Source: Nitrospira sp. (GTDB lineage Bacteria > Nitrospirota > Thermodesulfovibrionia > Thermodesulfovibrionales > SM23-35). From it: 5,673 nucleotides of DNA. Location of the stretch: the NCBI GenBank assembly GCA_016873595.1, contig VGWZ01000128.1, positions 1-5,673 on the forward strand, given 5' to 3'. Position 1 is the first letter of the stretch; the number at the start of each line of letters is the position of its first letter. Below are positions 1 to 5,673 of the stretch, in pieces. Under the pieces are notes generated by a model. The model saw only the letters and a list, made by a program, of their open reading frames with translations, searched no databases and was not told the DNA's origin. The position numbers and the translations under genes were made by a program.

Positions 1-87
1 TGTTGTTTTGACATCTATTCTACCACTAAGCAATGTGAATTGTCGGACAACCTGCATAGCTGCGAGGTATCACAACTGAAAAAAGTC

Positions 88-173
88 TTCTGTCATTCCG
101 CACTTGATGTGGAATCCAGAGGTTTTTGATATAATTCTCCTTTTGGATCCCTGCCTTCGCAGGAATGACAGAA
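88..173. repeat. paired palindromic (REP-like) intergenic repeat
   Basis: The outer ends are a perfect 12-base inverted repeat: TTCTGTCATTCC at 88-99 and GGAATGACAGAA at 162-173. Each half is also a smaller palindrome. The left one is ATTCCGCA-CTTGA-TGTGGAAT (95-115). The right one is centred on CTGC-CTTC-GCAG (151-162). The halves are joined by an AT-rich spacer (about 121-141). This layout of two hairpins facing each other inside a GTCATTCC...GGAATGAC frame matches dispersed, non-coding repeats common between genes in many Gram-negative genomes, which is family knowledge. That this copy is dispersed in its own genome is inferred. No transposase is present. In RNA the element could fold as two hairpins or one long stem, but no T-run makes it a clear terminator. 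Confidence 0.75.
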
Positions 174-278
174 TGTACAGAATGATATTTTTACCCCGAT
201 ACAGAGCATCGAGGAATTCCTTCATCAAACATAGTAATCAGATGAATAAGTTTAATCAATTCACAGGTTTGCTAACCT

Positions 279-380
279 TCACCTTGCAATTGTGAATGTC
301 TTTGTCTCACCTTTAACCTTGAGATCAACTGTCTCAATAATCTTGGCTTTAACTCCCGTAGAAAGAGTTTTAAAACCGCC
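279..380 (-). pseudogene. protein-like remnant without a start
   Basis: Immediately after the OmpA-tail stop (TAG at 383-381) and in the same frame, the minus strand stays open for 33 codons to a TGA at 281-279. It reads as a plausible soluble segment, with ETVDLKVKGETKTFTIAR at its end. No ATG, GTG or TTG with a ribosome binding site begins it, and the preceding codon is a stop. It may be a fragment of a second gene left by the deletion that destroyed the OmpA gene, or chance reading in AT-rich DNA. I do not recognise the family. The only support is its composition: alternating charged and beta-branched residues and no rare codons that stand out. Confidence 0.25.
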
Positions 381-541
381 CTACTGCTCTACCATCTCTA
401 CTCTCCTATTCTTCTCCCGTCCTTCTTCAGTCTTGGTGGATGATCTTTACATCCCTTCTCATCTTCCTGAGCAGAAACAACATTTGCCATGAGCAAGAGT
501 CCTAAAAGAAAATAACATCCTGTTATGATTAGCTTTTTCAT
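381..541 (-). pseudogene. OmpA-family outer-membrane protein, internally deleted relic
   Basis: The reading frame starts at ATG 541-539 behind a strong ribosome binding site (AGGAGG, 554-549). It encodes a typical Sec signal peptide: KK at residues 2-3, a hydrophobic core at about 4-19, and likely cleavage after VSA at residue 24. The mature start QEDEKGCKDHP resembles the N-terminus of a group of OmpA-like envelope proteins. This frame stops at 400-398, giving only 47 residues. Shifted by two bases, 431-381 reads TEEGREKNRRVEMVEQ then TAG, the classic end of an OmpA peptidoglycan-binding domain (NRRVE motif). The simplest reading is that most of a normal gene was deleted, joining its first 35 or so codons out of frame to its last 16. 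The promoter and leader survive, so a short secreted peptide could still be made. An ITGC tetrapeptide at residues 6-9 looks like a lipobox, but the hydrophobic stretch before it is too short to rely on. Confidence 0.72.
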
Positions 542-594
542 AATCTTACCTCCTTTCCTGTAACTATGCTTCTCATCAATTGTTAATTAATTCA

Positions 595-623
595 ATTACA
601 TCACACTTTTTAGAGGTTGTCAA
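595..623 (-). promoter_or_regulatory. sigma70-type promoter for the OmpA relic
   Basis: On the minus strand a perfect -35 box TTGACA (623-618) is followed by a 17-base spacer and a -10 box TGTAAT (600-595, five of six consensus bases). Transcription would start near 588, giving a leader of about 47 bases that carries the AGGAGG ribosome binding site before ATG 541. The match is much better than expected by chance and points directly at the relic, so it is probably the original promoter of the OmpA gene. Confidence 0.7.
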
Positions 624-805
624 GGAGATGTATAAGTTCCACATTTTGAAATATATTATGGGTAAGATACCATTTTAGCCACCAATTCAAACAAAATATA
701 TGCTTATAAAAAGGCTTGAAAAGGAGCTTTCGTTAAATAACATTTCAGGAAGAATTATAGAATAAATTTTACATTGCCGAAGAATTTTAAATTTTGTTTT
801 ACAGC
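624..805. other. AT-rich intergenic region downstream of queE
   Basis: This stretch separates the queE stop from the relic's promoter. I see no gene in it. A 21-codon plus-strand frame (700-765) has no ribosome binding site. A weak bulged stem on the minus strand (about 730-710: AAAGCT, loop, AGcCTTT, then Ts) lies about 75 bases past the queE stop. It could be a poor terminator for queE, but it is too weak to call. Confidence 0.4.
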
Positions 806-1441
806 TTATATCCCTCTCCCGTCAGGACTGTAAATGCATTTATGAAGCTGCAGGTTCAGGCGGGCCTTAAGTCTGTCTTCGATCATCCACTGTGCAAGGT
901 CTTCGGGAAGGAGAATTCCAAACGCTGGAGACACGAGAACATTACATTTATCTATGATGTTATATCTAACAATTATCTCTTTTGCCCATTCATAATCTGT
1001 TCTATTTGTAATGACAAACTTTACTTCATCAGTACTTTTCAAATCATTAAGAATTGATAAATCCATTTCTCCACTCATCCCGCTCCCTGGTGTCTTTATA
1101 TCGAGTATGACCACTGCCCTTCTGTCAATCTCTTTTATACTTATTGATCCATTTGTTTCTACCAATACTTTATAGCCTTCATCAAGCAGTCTTTCAATGA
1201 GATGATACACTTCTTTCTGAAGGAGTGGCTCACCGCCAGTAATCTCAACGAGGTGGATACCTGCATCTCTTACCTTGCTCATAATCTCATCTTCCGAGAG
1301 TTCTCTCCCTTCATAATATGCATAGGTCGTATCACAGTATGAACACCTTAGATTGCACCCAGTTATTCTTATAAAGGTGCATGGCACACCCGCATAACTT
1401 GACTCGCCCTGTATGCTTGTAAATATCTCGCAGACTTTCAT
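806..1441 (-). CDS. queE: 7-carboxy-7-deazaguanine synthase (radical SAM)
   Basis: QueE converts 6-carboxy-5,6,7,8-tetrahydropterin to 7-carboxy-7-deazaguanine in the cytoplasm. This is the ring-contracting step of queuosine (preQ0/preQ1) synthesis, using S-adenosylmethionine, Mg2+ and a [4Fe-4S] cluster. The 211-residue protein begins MKVCEIFTSIQGE, the hallmark QueE start. It has the cluster-binding C-x3-C-x2-C (C29, C33, C36 in CNLRCSYC), the SAM-contacting TGGEPLLQ (68-75), a VETNGS strand near residues 95-100, and the usual LQLHK ending. Length is normal for the family. The frame is open up to an ATG at 1516. That adds 25 residues foreign to the family and would start upstream of the predicted transcript, so ATG 1441 is preferred despite a weak ribosome binding site (CAGAG). 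No queD, queC or queF is visible nearby. The gene stands alone and is divergent from the dikinase-like gene. Confidence 0.93.
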   Translation of the reverse strand: MKVCEIFTSIQGESSYAGVPCTFIRITGCNLRCSYCDTTYAYYEGRELSEDEIMSKVRDAGIHLVEITGGEPLLQKEVYHLIERLLDEGYKVLVETNGSISIKEIDRRAVVILDIKTPGSGMSGEMDLSILNDLKSTDEVKFVITNRTDYEWAKEIIVRYNIIDKCNVLVSPAFGILLPEDLAQWMIEDRLKARLNLQLHKCIYSPDGRGI

Positions 1442-1513
1442 GTGAGAATACTCTGAGACAGCCTTTCCTATATTTGCTTTTCTAAAAAAGCAGAGATTAT
1501 GTAAAAATCCATA
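1442..1513 (-). promoter_or_regulatory. queE leader with hairpin
   Basis: This is the predicted untranslated leader of queE on the minus strand. It contains a perfect seven-base-pair hairpin, TGCTTTT-TTAG-AAAAGCA (1492-1475). CTCTG (1495-1491) can alternatively pair with CAGAG (1455-1451) just upstream of the queE start. Because the latter covers the only weak ribosome binding site, the two folds could compete and affect translation. It does not match the preQ1-I riboswitch layout: there is no C-rich loop and no A-rich tail in the right place. Regulation by queuosine precursors is therefore only a thought. Confidence 0.25.
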
Positions 1514-1519
1514 CATTCT

Positions 1520-1529
1520 ATTATATAAT
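1520..1529. promoter_or_regulatory. overlapping divergent -10 boxes
   Basis: ATTATATAAT is its own reverse complement and holds a consensus TATAAT on each strand: 1524-1529 on plus and 1525-1520 on minus. The plus box would start a transcript near 1536, about 14 bases before the large gene's ATG. The minus box would start one near 1513, about 70 bases before the queE ATG. Both -35 regions are poor (about three of six bases: TGTAAA at 1500-1505 for plus, TTCAAT at 1548-1543 for minus). Polymerase could bind in only one direction at a time, so the two genes may compete for the site. Confidence 0.45.
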
Positions 1530-1536
1530 GAAAAAA

Positions 1537-1542
1537 AGGGGG
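1537..1542 (+). promoter_or_regulatory. ribosome binding site of the dikinase-like gene
   Basis: AGGGGG lies seven bases before ATG 1550 and sets that ATG as the start. A nearer-upstream ATG at 1528 is in another frame and has no such site. Confidence 0.6.
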
Positions 1543-1549
1543 ATTGAAA

Positions 1550-4500
1550 ATGGCCTCAAATACACAGGTAGCAATTACATCAAAATACGAAATCCTACGA
1601 GAAGTGGTTAAAGACTATCCAGGCCTCCTGAGTACCACTGAACCACTATTATGTGAATTAAATAGCCCTCTTAAAAATTGGGGTTTTATCGTAAAAGAGA
1701 TGCGCGCCTATGCATTAAAAAATTTCAATTTACATGATACCCATGAAAAGGGAATAGAGGCAATCAAGATTATTGTAGATGTCTTTTTAGAGGCAACAAA
1801 CGCTCCTGATAGTCATGTCCAGCAGGCAGCCATTGATAGTCTTATGTTTTACTTAGAGAAAATCATGATAGACGGTAATCATGACCTCCGCAAATATGCA
1901 TCGATACTTCAGGAATGTTTCTCCAGACTTTATCGATTAGAGGAAGAACAATTTTTTTTCCTCACCACTAACCCGCATCAGCTGAAAAAAATTGGCCAGA
2001 TCATACTTGAAAAAATGTCTCCAGATTTTGATGTCGAAGTGTTTAATGACCTCCTTCTCAGATCTCTTTTAACAACGTACGAATATTGGCTGGATGAAGA
2101 AGATCCGATAATATGGTTTAAACAGAAGATAGATGATACCTTGAGCGATAAAGAATACAAACAATTAGAAGAATTATTTTATCCAATATCACATTCTAAC
2201 TTAAAAGAATTAATCCTCCACTTAAACAGCCTTAAAAAATCTCCAGATCAATACACGCGTTTGAAAGAACTCTTGGAATTACCCGGTTATATGCAATTGG
2301 TGAGATTCTATGAGGATCTAACTCCCCTGTTAGCCCAAACAGATGATATGCGTAAGAACCTCAACTTAAAAATGACATATCTCCTCAAGATTATAAAAAC
2401 TAAAGGTCTTTTCAGTATCCATGAAAATGCTCTCAGAGAGATTAATCGCACACTCTCATCAATCATTAAAGTGATAGACTCTGAACAACTGAAAATTATC
2501 CTCTCTGAAACCTTAGAGACACTGAAAGACAGTATCAACAGGTATCCTGAAACATCTTTATATTGTATCCAGAATATTGGAAATGGAATTTATAACCTGG
2601 GTGATAGCAAGATTGTCGAATATTATACCCAGAAGATCATATCTTTTGGATTCCAGCATCCTAAGATAGAGGGTGTCACTGATGAATGGCAAGTCAAATC
2701 TAATAAGGCCCATTTAAAAAACATACGTGTCTGGTTGGAGTTAATCGAGAACAATCCGAAGTGGTCGAAATCTCTTATTTCTGCCTTAATTATCAATTTA
2801 AGATTGGGTGGAGTACATATAAGTGATACTGACGTTTTTCAGAAGGATATCACTAAACTCTTAAATAGCGACATCAAACCAGTTTATCATTTAATCAAGC
2901 AACTCGCCAAATTATTCCCTGTCTATTTCAGTGAAATCAATGCTGAAGGTGTGTTGCGAGAGGTCTCTACAGAAATAGATGAGATTACAGGAAGGGCTGA
3001 TCATCTTGTGCATTTTTTACGTAAACAAAGTCATGTTGAAAGCAGTGCTCGTATAGTAGATTTTATTGAAGAAATTATAAAATTCTGGCAGACAAAGGAT
3101 AAAGGGCCTTTAGAAAGATTTATACCCGAAGATATTTTTCATCAAATCACCGTATCCGGTCCCTATATAGATGAGATCAGTATAATTGTAAATTCTATTT
3201 TTGAAAATAAGAAAAACTCTACTTTAACAGATCTACTTCGTTTATCAGAGCAAGAAATCAATGCATCGATTGAGAATATTCCCCATGTCTCTGAAAAGGA
3301 GGAGAAACGAGCATATCTGGCTATTAAGTTTTATCAACTGCTGAATAAAAAATATAGATCAGATCCACAAGATATCAAAGACCATCTAAAATGTGCTCTA
3401 GGATTAGGACTTCCGAATACTGATTCATTAATCAGTATCTTAGAAGAAGGCAGTATTTGCCAACGTCTTGAAAGTATCCTGAATTACTTGCAACTTTTAA
3501 AAGATATTATCCTCTCCTCTGAAAGGTATGATCCTATTGAGAATATATTTCGCAAAAGACATTTTGCTGCAGGTATTCCATCAGTCTATGGTACCTATCA
3601 CGAGAGAAAATTTGATGCCCTATCCTTGACCTTTCGTCTGGAAAACCTGGCTAACATCCTTTTTGAGGAATTAATTGATTCATTTAATCTCAGATTTATC
3701 ACCAGGGCAACCCTGTTCCAGATCAAGGATTATGTAAATTTATTTTTCAAAGCCCTTCAGTTAGACGGGGTATTCTCAAACAGACTGGAGAATACGCTTG
3801 AACTGCTCTCCGGGGCGCTCGAGGTAAGGAGGTTCTCCTTCTCCCAGTATATCGATATATTCAGAAGCCTCTCAGAAACGGTAAGGGTTATCCTTAATAC
3901 CTACTACACTGGTATCCACAAGAATAACCTCAAACATATTATCCTTCAGCTCAGTGCTGAAAATATACTGCCTAAGTATCTTGAACCTTATGAGAAAGAT
4001 ACTGAATTTGAGTTTATAAATAAGATATCAGAGAAGTTCCTCAGGGAGGTTGTAGCAAGTTCCTCTGGGTTTCAACAATTAGACAATTTTATCAGTAAGA
4101 GCTTAAAAACATTATTTGAACAGGCAGAGGGACCGGATGTTCAGAATTTAGACCTGTTAATGAGCTATGATCCTGAAAAAGCATTATCTGGGATTCATAT
4201 CACAAATAATGCTACGAATGACAGGATTCATTTGGGAAATAAAGGATATTACTTAGTAAAACTGGCATCTTTAGATTTACCAGTACCACCTGGTTTTATC
4301 ATAACTACTGAGGTATTTCGCTGCCAGCAGGCAATCAATAAATTCAGATATGCCCGGGAACATCTTAATAGAAAAATTGAAGAACAAATTACCAGACTTG
4401 AAGCGTCAACAGGTAAGAGATTCGGTGGCCCTGCAAATCCTCTACTTGTATCAGTGAGAAGCGGAGGAGCAATCTCTATGCCTGGTATGATGCATTCTTT

Positions 4501-5673
4501 CTTAAATGTAGGGCTTAATGAATCCACTGTCATAGGATTAATTCGACAGACAGCTAAACCCTGGTTTGCCTGGGACTGCTATCGTCGTTTTTTACAATGT
4601 TGGGGAATGTCTTTTGGTATGGAAAGAGATAAATTCGATGACATAATCAATTCTTTTAAAAGAAAATATAAAGTTGTAAGAAAAATTCAATTCACACCTG
4701 AGCAGATGAAAGAGGTAGCATTAGCGTATCAAGATTACATCAAGGATAAAGGAATAGAAATAACTGATGATCCAAAATTACAGCTCGATATAGCAATTGA
4801 TCAGGTCTTTCAATCATGGTGTTCAAAGAAGGCTCAGGCCTACCGCGAGATACTGGGCTTATCAGAACACTGGGGTACCGCCGTCATCGTACAGGCAATG
4901 GTCTATGGTAATTTAGATGTTAATTCGGGGACAGGTGTGCTTTTCACCCGCAATCCTCAGGAAGCAGGAGACAGGGTTATGTTATGGGGTGATTTTGCCA
5001 TAAAGTCACAAGGTGAAGACGTGGTTTCAGGACTGGTAAAGACGCTACCCCTATCCAATGAACAAAAGTATATCGAAGAGAGAACATCTGACATCTCACT
5101 TGAAGATGGTTTTCCTGACATATATAATGCTTTGTTAAAAACAACCAAGGACTTAATCTATAAAGAGAGATGGGGAGCTCAGGAGATTGAGTTCACCTTT
5201 GAAGGGGAAAATAAAGAGAATCTTTACATCTTGCAGGCACGGGATATGGCTGTTGCAAGAAGAGAAAGTTTTATGGCCTTTGTGCCATCTCAAGAGCTGT
5301 CATCCAGCTATCTTTCCAGCGGGATCGGAGTTGGCGGCGGTGCCCTTAGTGGCAGAGTTGTCTTTGATTTAGATGATATCCATGAATTCAGGGAAAAGGA
5401 TCCATCTACACCTCTTATTTTAATCAGATCAGATACCGTCCCCGATGACATTAGACATATTTCAGCAGCAGATGGATTGCTCACCGCTCGGGGTGGTTCA
5501 ACTTCTCACGCTGCCATTATTGTCAATCGACTTGGAAAGACCTGTGTGGTAGGTTGTAATAAATTGGCTGTATGGGAATATGAAAAGAGGTGTAAATTTA
5601 ATCGGCAAATAATAAAGGTGGGTGATTTTTTAAGCATCGATGGTCGAAATGGCTCAGTTTATTCAGGCAAGCA
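1550..5673 (+). CDS. large PPDK/PEP-synthase-like phosphotransferase, 3' end outside window
   Basis: One frame runs from ATG 1550 to the window edge without a stop (1374 codons, incomplete). Residues 1 to about 885 are rich in Leu, Ile, Lys and Glu, look mostly helical, have no signal peptide or membrane segment, and match no family I recognise. A likely conserved island sits at 668-700 (RKRHFAAGIPSVYGTYHE, then KFDALSLTFRLENL). From about 890 the protein is a PPDK-type ATP-grasp domain: LGNKG (K898), VPPGFIITTE, SVRSGGAISMPGMM (R970), FAWDCYRRF, SGTGVLFTRNP (1126-1136), QGEDVVSG, EIEF (E1212, E1214) and ILQAR (Q1229, R1231). The phosphohistidine domain follows (about 1256-1374) with LTARGGSTSHAAI, H1320 being the phosphate carrier. 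These residues align with K22, R92, D321, E323, Q335, R337 and H455 of Clostridium symbiosum PPDK. One acid differs: E1212 replaces D321. The Q1229-H1320 distance (91) is shorter than in PPDK (120), so the linker is compact as in PEP synthase. It probably autophosphorylates from ATP in the cytoplasm. The acceptor, pyruvate or otherwise, depends on whether a C-terminal barrel follows. Confidence 0.88.
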   Translation, partial: MASNTQVAITSKYEILREVVKDYPGLLSTTEPLLCELNSPLKNWGFIVKEMRAYALKNFNLHDTHEKGIEAIKIIVDVFLEATNAPDSHVQQAAIDSLMFYLEKIMIDGNHDLRKYASILQECFSRLYRLEEEQFFFLTTNPHQLKKIGQIILEKMSPDFDVEVFNDLLLRSLLTTYEYWLDEEDPIIWFKQKIDDTLSDKEYKQLEELFYPISHSNLKELILHLNSLKKSPDQYTRLKELLELPGYMQLVRFYEDLTPLLAQTDDMRKNLNLKMTYLLKIIKTKGLFSIHENALREINRTLSSIIKVIDSEQLKIILSETLETLKDSINRYPETSLYCIQNIGNGIYNLGDSKIVEYYTQKIISFGFQHPKIEGVTDEWQVKSNKAHLKNIRVWLELIENNPKWSKSLISALIINLRLGGVHISDTDVFQKDITKLLNSDIKPVYHLIKQLAKLFPVYFSEINAEGVLREVSTEIDEITGRADHLVHFLRKQSHVESSARIVDFIEEIIKFWQTKDKGPLERFIPEDIFHQITVSGPYIDEISIIVNSIFENKKNSTLTDLLRLSEQEINASIENIPHVSEKEEKRAYLAIKFYQLLNKKYRSDPQDIKDHLKCALGLGLPNTDSLISILEEGSICQRLESILNYLQLLKDIILSSERYDPIENIFRKRHFAAGIPSVYGTYHERKFDALSLTFRLENLANILFEELIDSFNLRFITRATLFQIKDYVNLFFKALQLDGVFSNRLENTLELLSGALEVRRFSFSQYIDIFRSLSETVRVILNTYYTGIHKNNLKHIILQLSAENILPKYLEPYEKDTEFEFINKISEKFLREVVASSSGFQQLDNFISKSLKTLFEQAEGPDVQNLDLLMSYDPEKALSGIHITNNATNDRIHLGNKGYYLVKLASLDLPVPPGFIITTEVFRCQQAINKFRYAREHLNRKIEEQITRLEASTGKRFGGPANPLLVSVRSGGAISMPGMMHSFLNVGLNESTVIGLIRQTAKPWFAWDCYRRFLQCWGMSFGMERDKFDDIINSFKRKYKVVRKIQFTPEQMKEVALAYQDYIKDKGIEITDDPKLQLDIAIDQVFQSWCSKKAQAYREILGLSEHWGTAVIVQAMVYGNLDVNSGTGVLFTRNPQEAGDRVMLWGDFAIKSQGEDVVSGLVKTLPLSNEQKYIEERTSDISLEDGFPDIYNALLKTTKDLIYKERWGAQEIEFTFEGENKENLYILQARDMAVARRESFMAFVPSQELSSSYLSSGIGVGGGALSGRVVFDLDDIHEFREKDPSTPLILIRSDTVPDDIRHISAADGLLTARGGSTSHAAIIVNRLGKTCVVGCNKLAVWEYEKRCKFNRQIIKVGDFLSIDGRNGSVYSGK

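Larger units (their letters stand above)
1..380. other. gene-poor left flank
   Basis: No intact gene can be supported here. Bases 1-87 are open in two plus-strand frames (one runs from the edge to a TGA at 127-129) and in one minus-strand frame, which would begin with ATG at 57-55. None has a ribosome binding site or a recognisable motif, so the edge could hold the end of one gene or the start of another. Bases 88-173 are a paired palindromic repeat, listed separately. Bases 174-278 show only a small imperfect palindrome (197-211, CGATAC/GCATCG). Bases 279-380 carry a protein-like open stretch on the minus strand, also listed separately. Confidence 0.5.

Noticed and set aside
6..36. TTGACA at 8-13 as a plus-strand promoter
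   Set aside because: At 17 bases' spacing the -10 position reads CAATGT, matching only two consensus bases, and no gene follows.
40..50. Perfect small palindrome TTGTCGGACAA that could be an operator
   Set aside because: Arms of only five bases, with no gene start or promoter in a supported position; likely chance.
1..57. Minus-strand open frame starting MQVVRQFTLL and running off the left edge
   Set aside because: It has no ribosome binding site, only 19 codons are visible and no motif is recognised. Two plus-strand frames are equally open there.
1..129. Plus-strand frame open from the edge to TGA at 127-129, a possible gene tail
   Set aside because: Its last third is the palindromic repeat and the rest has no recognisable domain, so a gene end cannot be told from chance.
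710..730. Possible queE terminator hairpin on the minus strand
   Set aside because: The stem is short, AT-rich and bulged; the T-run alone is not convincing.
700..765. 21-codon plus-strand frame (MLIKRLEKELS...)
   Set aside because: No ribosome binding site and too short to judge; the composition is expected in AT-rich DNA.
794..1057. Plus-strand open frame opposite queE
   Set aside because: It is fully antisense to a well-supported queE and has no motif or ribosome binding site.
1442..1516. N-terminal extension of QueE to the upstream ATG at 1516
   Set aside because: The extra 25 residues do not resemble QueE, and the ATG lies upstream of the start expected from the TATAAT at 1525-1520.
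4249..4533. Minus-strand open frame opposite the ATP-grasp domain, and similar ones at 1978-2160, 2308-2538 and 4957-5148
   Set aside because: All lie antisense within a continuous gene whose plus-strand protein has clear family motifs.

Overview
The window looks like chromosomal DNA from an AT-rich Gram-negative bacterium. The signs are an OmpA-type outer-membrane protein relic, a queuosine-pathway radical SAM gene and a paired palindromic repeat built on GTCATTCC/GGAATGAC. The relic's style (KGCKDHP after the signal peptide) and the repeat suggest a Nitrospirota-like or deltaproteobacterial-type lineage. This is an impression from motifs and no marker gene in the window tests it.

Left part (1-805): bases 1-380 hold no callable intact gene. 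They contain a composite repeat at 88-173 and, at 279-380 on the minus strand, an open stretch that reads like protein but has no start. Next to it (381-541, minus) is the wreck of an OmpA-family gene. Its start, ribosome binding site, signal peptide and sigma70-type promoter (595-623) are intact. Almost the whole body of the protein is deleted, and the last residues of an OmpA C-terminus follow in a shifted frame. Bases 624-805 are AT-rich intergenic DNA.

Middle (806-1552): queE (7-carboxy-7-deazaguanine synthase) lies on the minus strand, complete, with the radical SAM cysteine triad. It is divergent from the large gene to its right. Both starts appear to be served by one perfect palindrome, ATTATATAAT (1520-1529), which contains a TATAAT -10 box on each strand. 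The queE leader of about 70 bases can form a hairpin.

Right part (1550-5673 and beyond): one uninterrupted plus-strand reading frame of at least 1374 codons, cut by the window edge. Residues 1 to about 885 are a long, apparently helical region with no domain I recognise. Residues about 890-1374 are a pyruvate phosphate dikinase/PEP synthase type ATP-grasp domain followed by a swivelling phosphohistidine domain with a GGSTSHAA active site. Whether a C-terminal PEP/pyruvate barrel follows cannot be seen. This large fusion is the most interesting object in the window. queE and the dikinase-like gene share a control region, but I see no biochemical link between them.
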